DNA of 64,000 nt from Actinomycetota bacterium (GCA_014377015.1 JACMQL010000022.1:56719-120718), one strand, 5' to 3'; counted from the first letter of the stretch, positions 29,582 to 39,906 are shown. The notes: a model not told the origin generated them from the letters alone. Program-made: numbers and translations.

Positions 29582-30728
29582 TATTTTTCTCCGTTTCAAC
29601 TCGCTTGAGTGCCGGGTCCCTGAGTGCCGTTCCCACCACAAAACCTAGTGCTAAGAGGATCGCAATCAGAGATGAACCTCCGTAGGAAAGCAGCGGCAAG
29701 GTCACACCGACGACGGGAAGCACGCTTAGGGCAGACCCAATGTTCAAAATCGCTTGAATCGCCACCCAAGAACCAATTCCCGCGCAGACATACCTACTCA
29801 TCGGGTCTGACGCTCGAATAGCAATCCTAAATATCGCCAAAATTAACGTTGCGAAAAGCAACAAAACGCAGAGCGTTCCGACTAAGCCCAACTCTTCACC
29901 GACGACGGAGAAAATGAAATCAGTATGCGCTTCGGGAAGATTGCCCCATTTTTGTCGTGATGCTCCGAGACCAACTCCGAAAAGTCCACCACTGGCAAGC
30001 CCCATCACGCTGTGCGCTGGTTGCCATCCCGACAAATTGTAATACTCGGGCGAAAATGGTTTGAATACGGCTAGCAGCCGCCGCATTCGATTTGGTGCGG
30101 TGACGATTAGCACCGCTATCAGTGTGAGCGAAAAAACGCCTGCCACTCCAAGTGCACGAAGGTGGATTCCCGAGACAAATAAAAGCGAGACTAAAATCGC
30201 CGCAAAAATCGCCGCGTTCCCTAAGTCATTCCCGACCATTACGAGCAACATAACTGCGCCAAATGTGGGCACCAAAACCTTCATCACATTCGATCGATTG
30301 GTGCCCTTTCGTTCTTCGTTAGCCAACATATAACCTGCCCACAAAATCATGAAAAATTTAACGAATTCGCTGGGTTGGAAGATCGCTGGTCCGATTGAAA
30401 TCCAGTTTTTGTTGCCGTTCACGCTCACTCCCATCCCTGGAATCTGCAAGATGATGAGAAGCACAATTGAACCGACTAAAGCAACACGCGCAAGACTGGT
30501 CCACACGCGCAACGGTAACCGGGCGGCAAGATAGGCAAGCGGTAACGCCACAAGTAAAAATAGAAATTGACGAATAACAATTGCAAATGATGAACCGTTG
30601 ACTTCGAGAGAATGAATCGATGAGGCAGACAGCACCATCGTGAGGCCGAGTCCCGTTAAGGCGGTGGCGCTTCCGACGAGCAAGTAATAGGAACTACTTG
30701 GTTGGGCTAAAAAACCTTGGCGCTTCAT
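29571..30728 (-). CDS. ftsW: SEDS peptidoglycan polymerase FtsW
   Basis: FtsW polymerises lipid II at the septum together with FtsI. The 385-residue protein has about ten membrane helices and SEDS-family signatures: LPLAYLAARLPLRVW, NGNKNWISIGPAIFQPSEFVKF, LGASRQKWGNLPEAHTDFIF with the catalytic-loop residues, VVGEELGLVG and LPLLSYGGSSLIA. It overlaps murD by 4 bp and lies in the conserved murD-ftsW-murG order, which favours FtsW over the RodA paralogue. Confidence 0.96.
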   Translation of the reverse strand: MKRQGFLAQPSSSYYLLVGSATALTGLGLTMVLSASSIHSLEVNGSSFAIVIRQFLFLLVALPLAYLAARLPLRVWTSLARVALVGSIVLLIILQIPGMGVSVNGNKNWISIGPAIFQPSEFVKFFMILWAGYMLANEERKGTNRSNVMKVLVPTFGAVMLLVMVGNDLGNAAIFAAILVSLLFVSGIHLRALGVAGVFSLTLIAVLIVTAPNRMRRLLAVFKPFSPEYYNLSGWQPAHSVMGLASGGLFGVGLGASRQKWGNLPEAHTDFIFSVVGEELGLVGTLCVLLLFATLILAIFRIAIRASDPMSRYVCAGIGSWVAIQAILNIGSALSVLPVVGVTLPLLSYGGSSLIAILLALGFVVGTALRDPALKRVETEKNNAQ

Positions 30729-32098
30729 TTTGAATCAACTAACTCTAGGACAGCGTCACGAAAGAAATCGCCGCGCGAAGCGTAATTTTCGAATTGATCC
30801 ATCGAAGCACACGCAGGCGCCAGCAGAACAACGTCGCCGATATCGGCAGATTCGTTTGCTTGCGCAACAATCCTGCGCATTAACGCAAGTCCGTCACTTT
30901 TATCTCCGTCGACTCGAATGATTGGAATGTTGGGAAATTGCTTTGTCAACGCTGCGCCAATTAACTCTCGATCCGCCCCAATAAGGATCGCCACTTTAAT
31001 CTTTGCGGCAATCTTCTCGACAAGACTCGACATGTCTGCGCCCTTTGCTAACCCTCCCGCTATCCAGATAACCGATGAAAAGGATTTTATGGATGCAGCA
31101 GCCGCGTGAGGATTGGTAGCTTTAGAGTCATCTATCCAAGTGATGCCATCTTTAAAGAGAATAGTTTCTATTCGATGTCTTCCCGGTCGAAAATTTTGTA
31201 CCGCGTTTTGAATTGACGAATAAGCAACTCCTGCCGATCGTCCCAGTGCGCTAGCCGCCAGGGTATTGGAGACAGAATGCGCAGCCTGTGGATGGACATC
31301 GTGTAATTCTGCAAGAACTTCCGCTTCGAGAGGATCATTCACAAAAGCCCGATCGATGAGCAGATCTTCGACCACTCCAAGTTCTCCGGGCTTCGGAGCA
31401 CTCAGGGTATAGAAGACTTTGCGTCCATCCCAATTGCTTGACCGCTCAACAACAACCGAGTCGTCACCGTTGAGAATTGCAAGATTTGTGCCATCCAAAA
31501 TTCTCATTTTGGCTTGCGCGTAACTATCAAATCCTCCATGCCAATCGGTGTGATCGTCGGCAATGTTAAGAATGGCACTGGCTGAAAAAGATGGGAGTCT
31601 GCTCCATTCAAGTTGAAAAGAGGATAACTCGACTACTAGATAATCAAATTTTTGATCGCTTGTCACAGCTTCGATTACCGTATCACCGACGTTGCCGCAG
31701 GCTGTTGTGCGGATTCCGCCTTCTTTCAAAATTGCAGTGGTGAGTTCCACCGCGGTCGTTTTTCCGTTGGTACCAGTAATACCAATCCATTTCTGGGAGG
31801 GAAGGAGTTTTTCTTTGATCTGCCAGGCTAGATCAATCTCGCTGATGAGGTTTGCCTTGCGGGACATTAATTCTTGAAGGAATGGGTGCGTGATTTTCCA
31901 GCCCGGAGAGACGACAACGAAATCAAAGTGCCTTGTCGCTGCGTCTGCGAGCGGTAGGAGCTGGAGACGATCGCCACGCGAGTGCGTCTCGTCGACCAAA
32001 GATACTTTTGCCCCCATGCGAGTCAACACCCGCTCTACAGATGTGCCGGTTACACCAGCACCGACGATCAGAACCTGTGCATCACGAATCGGAAGCAT
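30725..32098 (-). CDS. murD: UDP-N-acetylmuramoyl-L-alanine--D-glutamate ligase
   Basis: Adds D-glutamate to UDP-MurNAc-L-Ala. The 457-residue Mur ligase has the N-terminal VLIVGAGVTGTSVERVLTRMG, the ATP loop WIGITGTNGKTTAVELTTAIL, LVVELSSFQLEW, NIADDHTDWHGGF, and WIDDSKATNPHAAAASI near the C-terminal domain. The start ATG at 32098 lies 5 bp after the mraY stop; a GTG directly before it is equivalent, and longer readings lie inside mraY. Confidence 0.96.
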   Translation of the reverse strand: MLPIRDAQVLIVGAGVTGTSVERVLTRMGAKVSLVDETHSRGDRLQLLPLADAATRHFDFVVVSPGWKITHPFLQELMSRKANLISEIDLAWQIKEKLLPSQKWIGITGTNGKTTAVELTTAILKEGGIRTTACGNVGDTVIEAVTSDQKFDYLVVELSSFQLEWSRLPSFSASAILNIADDHTDWHGGFDSYAQAKMRILDGTNLAILNGDDSVVVERSSNWDGRKVFYTLSAPKPGELGVVEDLLIDRAFVNDPLEAEVLAELHDVHPQAAHSVSNTLAASALGRSAGVAYSSIQNAVQNFRPGRHRIETILFKDGITWIDDSKATNPHAAAASIKSFSSVIWIAGGLAKGADMSSLVEKIAAKIKVAILIGADRELIGAALTKQFPNIPIIRVDGDKSDGLALMRRIVAQANESADIGDVVLLAPACASMDQFENYASRGDFFRDAVLELVDSK

Positions 32099-32103
32099 CA
32101 CGG

Positions 32104-33162
32104 TTAGTGCGCGACCCATTGCGCGTAAAAGAGCCCCAAACCAAGGGCTACCGAGAGTCCGGCGATAATCCAGAATCGCAAAACAATTGTGACTTCTCCC
32201 CACCCACTCATTTCAAAATGATGTTGCAACGGCGCCATTTTGAAGACTCTCTTTCCGCCGGAAAATTTAAAATAAAGCCTTTGGATGATCACTGACATTG
32301 TGATGATCACAAAAAGTCCACCTAGGGGTACAAGTAATAGTTGCACTCTGAGTGTGGCAGCTAATCCTGCCAGGGCTCCGCCGAGTGCAAGTGCACCGGT
32401 ATCTCCCATAAATATCTTCGCTGGAGATGCATTCCACCAAAGAAAACCTGTGCATGCTCCTGCCAATGATGCCGACAACACGGCTAAGTCCAGCGGATCG
32501 CGGACCGAATAACAATTGATCCCATCGATGATTCCGCAGCCTTGCCCAAACTCCCACACCCCGATGAGTATGAATGCCAAAAATGTCATCACGGATGCGC
32601 CAGTGGCCAGTCCGTCCAGTCCATCAGTGAGGTTTACTCCGTTGCTGGTCGCCGTGACCATGATTATTATCCATATCACAACGACAACTGCGCCAAGTTT
32701 GAGGGAAGTATCTCGGACTCCTGAAAGATATAAAGAAACGGGTGTCAGTCCATCTTTATCAGGAAATTGAATTGCCAAGGCACCAAAGATCGCAGCGAAC
32801 AGGGTTTGGCCGAAAATCTTTTGTTTGCCTGTCAATCCAAGTGATTGTTGCCGAGATACTTTCAACCAATCATCCAGAAAACCCACGAACCCCAGAGAAA
32901 TTACTAGACCAATGACTAATAGCGAGGAAGCACTTATAGGTACTTGAGTCACCGCGTGACTTAGCAGATAACCACAAAGTGAAGCGAAGACAATTATGAG
33001 ACCGCCACTGGTTGGCGTACCACGTTTGGTGTGATGCGAACTTGGACCATCATCTCTGATGATCTGTCCGAATCCTTTTCGATCTAGTATGCGAATCAGT
33101 ATCGGCGTGCCAAACAGGCTGATGAAAAGCGAAATTGCTCCTGAAATCAGAATTTCTCTCAT
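32104..33162 (-). CDS. mraY: Phospho-N-acetylmuramoyl-pentapeptide transferase
   Basis: MraY makes lipid I from UDP-MurNAc-pentapeptide and undecaprenyl phosphate. The 352-residue protein has ten membrane helices and the family signatures [28 protein letters not shown] with the conserved aspartates, [29 protein letters not shown], and the HHH-like [17 protein letters not shown] near the C-terminus. It overlaps murF by 4 bp. Confidence 0.97.
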   Translation of the reverse strand: MREILISGAISLFISLFGTPILIRILDRKGFGQIIRDDGPSSHHTKRGTPTSGGLIIVFASLCGYLLSHAVTQVPISASSLLVIGLVISLGFVGFLDDWLKVSRQQSLGLTGKQKIFGQTLFAAIFGALAIQFPDKDGLTPVSLYLSGVRDTSLKLGAVVVVIWIIIMVTATSNGVNLTDGLDGLATGASVMTFLAFILIGVWEFGQGCGIIDGINCYSVRDPLDLAVLSASLAGACTGFLWWNASPAKIFMGDTGALALGGALAGLAATLRVQLLLVPLGGLFVIITMSVIIQRLYFKFSGGKRVFKMAPLQHHFEMSGWGEVTIVLRFWIIAGLSVALGLGLFYAQWVAH

Positions 33163-34544
33163 TCTTGTTCGCTTGCCCTTTCAGTCCATCTCTTCATCAA
33201 CTCTTCTGCCAATTCTTCCATCTTCTCAGTACGTGAGCCCTTAATTAGCGCGACATCTCCTTGAGAAAAGTATTCAACGAGATCTGCTGCGGCAATCTTG
33301 CTGGAAAATTGATGAATCTGAGTATCCGGAAAGTCTGTCAATCTGAGCGAGTACTCCGCCGTCCCAACGCATACGAGATGGTCAACACCTAAAAATCCGG
33401 CAAATTCCCCGACGTGAGCATGCTGGTCCGACGAGATCGCTCCGAGCTCGTGCATCTTTCCCAAAAAAGCCCACGACTGCCCGCCGCGTGCCTGTGCAAA
33501 TGAAGTCAAACTTCGGAGGGCCGCCTTAGTGGATTCTGGATTCGCGTTATAAGCATCATTTATAAAAAGCATGTCCGACACTTCTAGGATTTCCATCCGC
33601 CACCGGCTGGCAATCTCGGCCGTCGAGAGAGCACCCGCGATAACTTCTATCGGAATCTCTAATCCAGTACAGATTGCGGCAACGGCTAAGGCGTTAGCAA
33701 TTTGATGTTCACCGATCAATCGCAAAGCAACTGGCTCTCTTCCGGCTGGTGTAACAAGATCGAAATGGGCACGGCCTTCGCGCAGGTCAACATCTGTGGC
33801 CCGAACTGTTGCTTGGTGAGTTTGCCCGAATAACAACGTTCGCAATGGAAGTCCCTCGGACATCTTCGGGGTGAAAGCGTCATACTGCCCAAGTACCGCT
33901 ATGCCCCCAGGAACTATATTGCGAATGAGTTCGGATTTTGTTTCCGCGATAACTTCGACAGAGCCAAACTCTCCGATATGAGCGGATCCGACGATGAGAA
34001 CCACTCCAATATTTGGGCGGCTAATTTTGCACAGCCGCTCAATGTCTCCACGGTGCCGGGCGCCCATTTCTAAAATACAGAAACGAGTTTCCCGAGTGCA
34101 ATTCAACAAAGTTAATGGAACTCCGAGGTCGTTGTTAAGGGAGCCTTGTGGCGAAACCGTCTTGCCGACCATCGCGAGTACTTGAGTTAAGAGATCCTTA
34201 GTGGTGGTCTTTCCCTGGGATCCAGTAATACCAATAACTATCAAGTCTGCAAGTTCATTTCTAACATAACTTGCCAGTCGTCCGAGTGCCCGCGCGACGT
34301 CAGGTACGACCACGCAAGGAGATTCCACTTTCTTACTGGACAATGTAAGTGAAGCGCCGGCAGCATGCGCCTGAGCGCTAAAATCATGGCCGTCGACGTG
34401 GTCGCCCTCGAATGCAAGAAAGAGGGCACCGGGTTGCACATTTCGCGAATCCAATGTGGGAGATCCAGTAACGAGAATGCGCGGTTCGCCATGGAGCACG
34501 CCCTCGACGATCTCAGCGATCTGTCCTGCAGTAAGCGGGATCAT
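33159..34544 (-). CDS. murF: UDP-MurNAc-tripeptide--D-alanyl-D-alanine ligase
   Basis: Adds D-Ala-D-Ala to the UDP-MurNAc-tripeptide. The 461-residue Mur ligase has [21 protein letters not shown] in the N-terminal domain, the ATP loop [44 protein letters not shown], and the C-terminal [18 protein letters not shown] typical of MurF. It overlaps murE and mraY by 4 bp each. Confidence 0.97.
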   Translation of the reverse strand: MIPLTAGQIAEIVEGVLHGEPRILVTGSPTLDSRNVQPGALFLAFEGDHVDGHDFSAQAHAAGASLTLSSKKVESPCVVVPDVARALGRLASYVRNELADLIVIGITGSQGKTTTKDLLTQVLAMVGKTVSPQGSLNNDLGVPLTLLNCTRETRFCILEMGARHRGDIERLCKISRPNIGVVLIVGSAHIGEFGSVEVIAETKSELIRNIVPGGIAVLGQYDAFTPKMSEGLPLRTLLFGQTHQATVRATDVDLREGRAHFDLVTPAGREPVALRLIGEHQIANALAVAAICTGLEIPIEVIAGALSTAEIASRWRMEILEVSDMLFINDAYNANPESTKAALRSLTSFAQARGGQSWAFLGKMHELGAISSDQHAHVGEFAGFLGVDHLVCVGTAEYSLRLTDFPDTQIHQFSSKIAAADLVEYFSQGDVALIKGSRTEKMEELAEELMKRWTERASEQE

Positions 34545-36031
34545 GCGAAATTCTCGATTGATTGGGCCAACACTGAGCGATCGTCGAAGGGGAAAACTTC
34601 ACCGTTGCTCTCTTGTCCTTGCTCATGTCCCTTGCCCAAGACGATAACAACATCATCTGCAACTGCTTGGTCGACTGCATACTGAATGGCCGCCGCGCGA
34701 TCTGGGATGATCGCGCTAGGTGCGACAACCGTGATCTCCCCGACCATTTGTTGAAGTATGCGATTGGGATCTTCCGATCGTGGGTTGTCGCTAGTAAAAA
34801 TCGCAGTATCACTTCCCGCAAAAAGGGCTCGACCCATGAGTGGACGTTTGAGTGAATCTCGATCACCGCCGCACCCCAATACCGCGATTACCTTTCCTTT
34901 AGTCATTCTCTTACAGGTTTCCAGAACGCGCGTGACTGCGTCAGGTGAATGCGCGTAGTCAACAAAAGCGCGGAATTCTTGGCCGACCGCAACAGGTTCG
35001 AGTCGCCCGGTCGCACCGCTCAGACTCGGCAAAATCGTCGACATAAACAACGGATCAACACCACTCTCCACAGCCATAGCGATCGCCATGAGGGCATTAT
35101 CAAGATTGTAATCACCTTGGAGAGGAAGATGCCCCTCGATCAAAACTCCTCCAACTCCCCTAATGGCGATTTCGTAGCCTGCAGAAACGGGGTGGGCACC
35201 CACATAATGCCACTCAGCCGACTTTTGAGTTCTGGACAATTTAGTTATGGGAATCTGACTCTGGGATATTAGTTTCTGTCCGTAAGGATCATCAATATTT
35301 ACGTAAGCTTTCTCGGCATACTCAAATTGGAAAAGAGCCGCTTTCGTATTGAAGTACTCCTCCATATTTCGATGAAAATCCAAGTGATCTTGCGTGAGAT
35401 TCGTAAATGCCACTGCCGAAAAATGCGCTCCCCGCATTCGCTCTAGGGCGATAGCATGACTCGAAACTTCCATCACAAGATTGCGCACGTGACGTTCGCG
35501 CATAGTGGATACCAGACTCTGAAGTTCGGAACTCTCAGGAGTTGTCCGCTTGCTCGCAAAAACTTCTTTTCCTATACGAGTTTCAATTGTGCCTATCAAT
35601 CCGACTTCGCGTTCTGCAAGTGTCCAAATCTGGGCTAGAAGTGTGCTGGTGGTTGTCTTGCCATTTGTTCCGGTAATTCCGACAGCGTACATATCCCGCA
35701 TTGGCTCAGAAAAGAACCACGAGCTGATTACTCCCGCTGACTTACGTGGGTCGACCACGACAATCAAGGGGATTCCGGCATTGTGAGCTAACGCCTTACC
35801 AGCCGTATCCGTCAAAATTGCCCGCGCTCCATGACGCTCTGCATCCCCCGCAAAATTAGCTCCATGCACTTTCAATCCTGGCAGGGCGATAAACAAATCT
35901 CCCGCTTCGACTTCGCTACTTTGATTGGTTAATCCCGTGATCGCGACGTCCTGAGTGGGAAAAGCTTCACCGACAAGTGCGGCGATCGCGCTCAACTTGC
36001 TTTCGAATTCTGCAACAGGTCGAATCATCAA
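34541..36031 (-). CDS. murE: UDP-MurNAc-dipeptide--meso-diaminopimelate ligase
   Basis: Adds the third residue of the peptidoglycan stem. The 496-residue Mur ligase has GLTNQSSEVEAGDLFIALPG, the ATP loop AVGITGTNGKTTTSTLLAQIW, FTNLTQDHLDFHRNMEEYF, and GCGGDRDSLKRPLMGRA. The motif DNPRSEDPN (about residue 425) has the DNPR form found in enzymes that use meso-diaminopimelate; lysine-adding enzymes differ here. The cell wall is therefore probably of the meso-DAP type. It overlaps ftsI and murF by 4 bp each. Confidence 0.97.
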   Translation of the reverse strand: MMIRPVAEFESKLSAIAALVGEAFPTQDVAITGLTNQSSEVEAGDLFIALPGLKVHGANFAGDAERHGARAILTDTAGKALAHNAGIPLIVVVDPRKSAGVISSWFFSEPMRDMYAVGITGTNGKTTTSTLLAQIWTLAEREVGLIGTIETRIGKEVFASKRTTPESSELQSLVSTMRERHVRNLVMEVSSHAIALERMRGAHFSAVAFTNLTQDHLDFHRNMEEYFNTKAALFQFEYAEKAYVNIDDPYGQKLISQSQIPITKLSRTQKSAEWHYVGAHPVSAGYEIAIRGVGGVLIEGHLPLQGDYNLDNALMAIAMAVESGVDPLFMSTILPSLSGATGRLEPVAVGQEFRAFVDYAHSPDAVTRVLETCKRMTKGKVIAVLGCGGDRDSLKRPLMGRALFAGSDTAIFTSDNPRSEDPNRILQQMVGEITVVAPSAIIPDRAAAIQYAVDQAVADDVVIVLGKGHEQGQESNGEVFPFDDRSVLAQSIENFA

Positions 36032-37851
36032 TTCTTTCCCTGAGTCGCTGCAGCATTCGCGGCCCTCGCCTTTTTAGCCAGATTTACAACCTGCTGCTGA
36101 TTCAAAGGATAGGGCACTACCTTCGTTCCAGTTGGCGCAACGTGGCGCGACTGAAGCACAAAAGACATCACTTTCTTGAACACGGGAGCTCCCAACGTGC
36201 CTCCCCAGTGAATTCCTTGTGGCGCCTGAATCGTCACGCTAATCACGTAACGCGGGTTGTCCGCTGGTGCGAATCCAATGAAAGAGGCCGTGTAACCACG
36301 GTAGCAACCACATTTTTCATTGAAGCGTTGGGCGGTTCCAGTCTTACCAGCCACGCGGTAACCAGGAATTGCCGCACCGGGAGCCGTGCCACGCGCAGAA
36401 ACAACACTTTCCATCATAAGTCGCATTTTCTTTGCGGTAGAAGAACTAATAACTCGAACGTGATCGCGCGCCACTGATGCCGTGAAATGGCCACTGGAGT
36501 CACTTTCGCCCGCAATAACGGTGGGCGATACTCGTAATCCGTCATTGGCAATAGTTGCAAAAATACTTGTCGCCTGCAACGCCGTCAATGAGTAACCCTG
36601 GCCGAAGGCAACTGTTGGAGCAGTTGTTCCGCTCCAGTCTGAAACTTGACTCAATACGCCTGGAGATTCGCCAGGCAATCTTGAACCAGTATCCGTACCC
36701 ATTCCGAATTTCCGCAAGTAAGAGTACAAAACTTCGTTCGTCATTTTCTGAGCAATTTTGATGGTGCCAGTATTACTAGACACAGCAAGAATGCCCGTGG
36801 TTGTTAATTTTTCTGTCGGATGCTTTTCGTGATCCTTAAATTTAGTCTTAGCCACTTTTAATGAATACGGAACAGTAAATATCGTGGTTGGAGTAACTGC
36901 CTTTTCTTCGATTGCAGCCGCAAGTGTCATGACCTTTCCTGTTGAACCAGGTTCGTAGACATCTTGCACAGAAGGATTTCTCATAAGACTCAACGATACG
37001 GAACCTGTGTTGTTCGGATCAAAAGTAGGAGCCGTCGCGAGAGCTAGAATTTGACCCGTTTTCGGATCCATGACGATTACAGTTCCGCTGCTTGCTTTGG
37101 ACTTCTTGACAGCCTCCGAGATGGCCTGTTGGGCGATCCATTGAACATCTCGGTCAATGGTTAAACGAATCGAAGTGCCAGGTTTGGCTGCCACAATCTC
37201 TTGTTGTGATCCCGGGATTTGAGCGCCATACCCGTTTGCGTAACTGTATTTGCCATCCTTACCAGTGATGACTGAGTTCATGCTGTACTCAAGCCCCGTC
37301 GCACCAACGCCAGCTTGATTAACGAAGCCAACCAATGGGGCGATTATCGAGCCAGATGGATAGTCTCGTATAAATCCTCGCTCTGAATAGAATCCAAAAA
37401 TTCGCTTAGCCGTATCTCGCTTATCTAAACCTGCGTTATAGCGGACAAATGCAGATTTTAATTGTGTCCATTGCGCAGGGGTTACGTTTCGAGCAACCAT
37501 GTTCCATCGCAGTTTGCCAGTTACCTTTTTCTTAATTTCGCCGGCAGGCATTTTGAGAATTGGAGCGGCAATCTGCGCGAATTTCCGTGGATTAGTTACC
37601 AGAGTTTGATCTACAACCACACTCACTGCCGCCACGCTTCGTGCAAATTCCACACCGTTAATATCTGTAATTGCTCCGCGTGGCGCTAGCGACGTTGAAA
37701 CAGTTGTCATCTCCTGCGCGGCCTGCGCGGCATACGTACTCGCGTGAACAGCCTGCACATCCACGAGTCGCAATCCAAAAAGAAGAAGAATTCCGATAAT
37801 AGTAAATCCCAAAATGCCAATTCTGGAACGTGAGAGCGAAAAATTGCCCAT
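36028..37851 (-). CDS. ftsI: Septal transpeptidase FtsI (PBP3, class B PBP)
   Basis: Crosslinks septal peptidoglycan together with FtsW. The 607-residue protein has a short cytoplasmic tail, one membrane helix (residues about 10-30) and a PBP dimerisation domain. The transpeptidase domain carries the three active-site motifs: STGK in DVYEPGSTGKVMTLAA (serine nucleophile, about residue 300), SSN in LAVSSNTGTIKI, and KTG in RVAGKTGTAQRF. The C-terminus (VVNLAKKARAANAAATQ) has no PASTA domain. It lies between ftsL (2-bp gap) and murE (4-bp overlap). Confidence 0.97.
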   Translation of the reverse strand: MGNFSLSRSRIGILGFTIIGILLLFGLRLVDVQAVHASTYAAQAAQEMTTVSTSLAPRGAITDINGVEFARSVAAVSVVVDQTLVTNPRKFAQIAAPILKMPAGEIKKKVTGKLRWNMVARNVTPAQWTQLKSAFVRYNAGLDKRDTAKRIFGFYSERGFIRDYPSGSIIAPLVGFVNQAGVGATGLEYSMNSVITGKDGKYSYANGYGAQIPGSQQEIVAAKPGTSIRLTIDRDVQWIAQQAISEAVKKSKASSGTVIVMDPKTGQILALATAPTFDPNNTGSVSLSLMRNPSVQDVYEPGSTGKVMTLAAAIEEKAVTPTTIFTVPYSLKVAKTKFKDHEKHPTEKLTTTGILAVSSNTGTIKIAQKMTNEVLYSYLRKFGMGTDTGSRLPGESPGVLSQVSDWSGTTAPTVAFGQGYSLTALQATSIFATIANDGLRVSPTVIAGESDSSGHFTASVARDHVRVISSSTAKKMRLMMESVVSARGTAPGAAIPGYRVAGKTGTAQRFNEKCGCYRGYTASFIGFAPADNPRYVISVTIQAPQGIHWGGTLGAPVFKKVMSFVLQSRHVAPTGTKVVPYPLNQQQVVNLAKKARAANAAATQGKN

Positions 37852-37853
37852 CT

Positions 37854-38282
37854 TTAGCGAGAATCTTTCACGAATTGCGCTGGAGTTGACCGATCCCTCG
37901 GTGGTCCAACAACAAGAAAACGCGGACTTTGCGACGAGACCATCCCTGCTACTTTGGCGCGATACGCAAGTACCTCTGGTGATGATGCCTTAGCAATCTT
38001 CTTCATTACTGCTTCTCGCTCATCATTGAGAGCGGTTGCTTGCGAATTAAGTTTGGTTAATTCGAAAGCACCCTGCGAAAGCGCAGTGTTGATCGCTAAT
38101 AGGGCAAGCAGACCCGCAACGGCCATTGAAATCAAAAAGAGTGCAAATGCCTTTTTATCTGCACCTCGTTCGGTAGCAGTTTGGGTGACTAGCCTTAAAT
38201 CTGCCCGTTTGGCGCTCGGTGCACTTTGCGTAGTGGCGCCACGGCGAATTGCCGAGGGTGAGACTGATGCAATCGCCATCAC
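37854..38282 (-). CDS. ftsL: FtsL-like septum protein
   Basis: A 142-residue bitopic protein. It has a cytoplasmic N-terminus of about 45 residues, one membrane helix (FALFLISMAVAGLLALLAIN, residues about 46-66) and an extracytoplasmic coiled-coil segment (LTKLNSQATALNDEREAVMKK) with heptad-like hydrophobic residues, followed by SSPEVLAYRAKVAGM. The family is too variable for a firm motif. Topology, size and the place between rsmH and ftsI support FtsL, the partner of FtsQ and the FtsB-like protein in activating FtsW/FtsI. The start overlaps the rsmH stop by 4 bp. Confidence 0.85.
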   Translation of the reverse strand: MMAIASVSPSAIRRGATTQSAPSAKRADLRLVTQTATERGADKKAFALFLISMAVAGLLALLAINTALSQGAFELTKLNSQATALNDEREAVMKKIAKASSPEVLAYRAKVAGMVSSQSPRFLVVGPPRDRSTPAQFVKDSR

Positions 38283-39229
38283 GCTGCGACTTTCACGATT
38301 GCGCGCAGGCGCACAGATTGAGATCGGGAATTAACTGCGACTTCTTCCTCTGATGCAGTTTCGCTCTGCCTTACTAGCAAAGCAAACTTTGGGGCAAATT
38401 GTGGTAATTCGACGGGCAGCTCTCGCGGAGAAAGAGATTCGCATGCTTTGGAAAAATATCCCTTTACTATCTTGTCTTCGAGGGATTGAAAGGACATGAC
38501 GACAAGACGCCCGCCAACGACAAGTAAATCCATTGCCTCGGGAATCGCCCTCGTCAATGCACCCAATTCATCATTAACAGCAATGCGCAGAGCCTGGAAT
38601 GTGCGCTTTGCCGGATTTCCCCCTGTGCGTCGAGTAGCCGCAGGAATAGCTGTCTTAACCAACTCTGCAAGTTGCGATGTGGAATTCATTGGTGCGATTT
38701 CTCTTTGACGAATTATCGAATCAACAATACGTGGAGCAAATTTTTCTTCACCATAAGTCCGCAGAATGAAAATGAGTTCGCTGCGGGAGCCAAAGTTCAC
38801 TAAGTCTGCCGCTGACTTACCTTGGCTTCTGTCCATGCGCATATCAAGTGGCGCATCAATGGAGTATGAGAATCCACGTTCAGATTGATCAACTTGCATG
38901 GAGGAAATTCCAAGATCAAAGAGAATTCCGTCCACCCTTGTCAATCCGAATTCCTCGATGCAACTACGAATATGATCATAGACAGCGTGTGATGATTTGA
39001 ACTTGTCTCCATATTTCGCAAGACGTGAATTTGCCTTTGAAAGCGCTTCCAAATCGCGATCAATGCCGATGACGGTCAGATTTTCAAACTTGTCCAGCAA
39101 CGCTTCACTATGGCCGCCTAAACCAAGAGTTGCATCTACGACAACAGGATTGGCAACCTTCTCAATTGCCGGGGCAAGGAGTGAAACACAACGATCAAGC
39201 ATCACAGATACATGCTCTGTCTGCTTCAT
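38279..39229 (-). CDS. rsmH: 16S rRNA m4C1402 methyltransferase RsmH (MraW)
   Basis: Methylates N4 of C1402 in 16S rRNA with SAM. The 316-residue protein has HVSVMLDRCVSLL, the SAM loop VVDATLGLGGHSEALL, GILFDLGISSMQVDQSERGFSY, PLDMRMD and KRTFQALRIAVNDELGAL. I set the start at ATG 39229, which has AAGGGGGAG 3 nt upstream; a longer reading starts at 39310 without such a site. It is separated from mraZ by 207 bp that hold a large nested hairpin. Confidence 0.96.
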   Translation of the reverse strand: MKQTEHVSVMLDRCVSLLAPAIEKVANPVVVDATLGLGGHSEALLDKFENLTVIGIDRDLEALSKANSRLAKYGDKFKSSHAVYDHIRSCIEEFGLTRVDGILFDLGISSMQVDQSERGFSYSIDAPLDMRMDRSQGKSAADLVNFGSRSELIFILRTYGEEKFAPRIVDSIIRQREIAPMNSTSQLAELVKTAIPAATRRTGGNPAKRTFQALRIAVNDELGALTRAIPEAMDLLVVGGRLVVMSFQSLEDKIVKGYFSKACESLSPRELPVELPQFAPKFALLVRQSETASEEEVAVNSRSQSVRLRAIVKVAA

Positions 39230-39329
39230 GCTCTCCCCCTTCGTTCCTAGATACATCCGTTTTCTGCTAATCAGACGAGTCGTGCCATTTCGTTTTTCTT
39301 GCGTGAACATTTCTTATTTATGAATCTCT

Positions 39330-39418
39330 CCTCTGGTCACCGCCGGCCGACGGAACTTTGAGTATCGGCACCGGGGAAGGGGTGCCGATACAAGGGTCGG
39401 CGGTGGCCACAAGAGAGG
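39330..39418 (-). other. Nested RNA hairpin between mraZ and rsmH
   Basis: A long imperfect inverted repeat in the 207-bp mraZ-rsmH gap. The inner stem is a perfect 10-bp repeat TATCGGCACC/GGTGCCGATA (39363-39372 and 39381-39390) with an 8-nt loop. It is enclosed by CGAC/GTCG (39348-39351 and 39396-39399), then GGTCACCGC/GCGGTGGCC (39335-39343 and 39400-39408), and CCTCT/AGAGG (39330-39334 and 39414-39418). No U-tract follows on the minus strand, so a plain intrinsic terminator is unlikely. It may be an mRNA processing, stability or attenuation element that sets the ratio of mraZ to downstream genes. Confidence 0.7.
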
Positions 39419-39436
39419 CTCTGTTTTCTAGGGTCG

Positions 39437-39868
39437 CTAAAACAGACCCGGGAACACCTCCTCTGAAACTTCTGCAAATCCCTTTTCGCGATCTGCCAGG
39501 TACTCGTTCCATGCTGTGGAATCCCAAATTTCAACGCGTGTATTCGCTCCGATTACTACGCATTCTTTTTCCAAACCGGCGTAGGTACGAAGCCCCTGTG
39601 GAATTGATATCCGTCCTTGTCGATCAGGAATTTCATCGTGGGCGCCCGCAAACATCACGCGCATGTAATCGCGCGCCGACTTAGCAGTTACCGGCGCTTG
39701 GCGCAGGGTTTCCGTAATGGTGGCGAACTCTGCCGCCGGAAAAACGTACAAGCAACGTTCTTGGCCCTTAGTGATGACCAGTCCGCCGGCTAACTCTTCG
39801 CGAAATCTGGCCGGCAGGATGAGGCGGCCCTTGTCATCTAAACGAGGTTCATGAGTGCCAAGAAACAT
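39437..39868 (-). CDS. mraZ: Transcriptional regulator MraZ
   Basis: First gene of the dcw cluster. The 143-residue protein has two AbrB-like swapped-hairpin DNA-binding repeats, each with a DxxGR element: [21 protein letters not shown] near the N-terminus and [17 protein letters not shown] in the second half. MraZ rings bind repeats of TGGGN upstream of their own gene and repress the cluster. Such repeats are present in the promoter here. The ATG at 39868 has AAGGGGG 8 nt upstream. Confidence 0.96.
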   Translation of the reverse strand: MFLGTHEPRLDDKGRLILPARFREELAGGLVITKGQERCLYVFPAAEFATITETLRQAPVTAKSARDYMRVMFAGAHDEIPDRQGRISIPQGLRTYAGLEKECVVIGANTRVEIWDSTAWNEYLADREKGFAEVSEEVFPGLF

Positions 39869-39906
39869 AATTCTGGCCCCCTTCCCCAGGTTCCAGCGTC
39901 TTAGTC

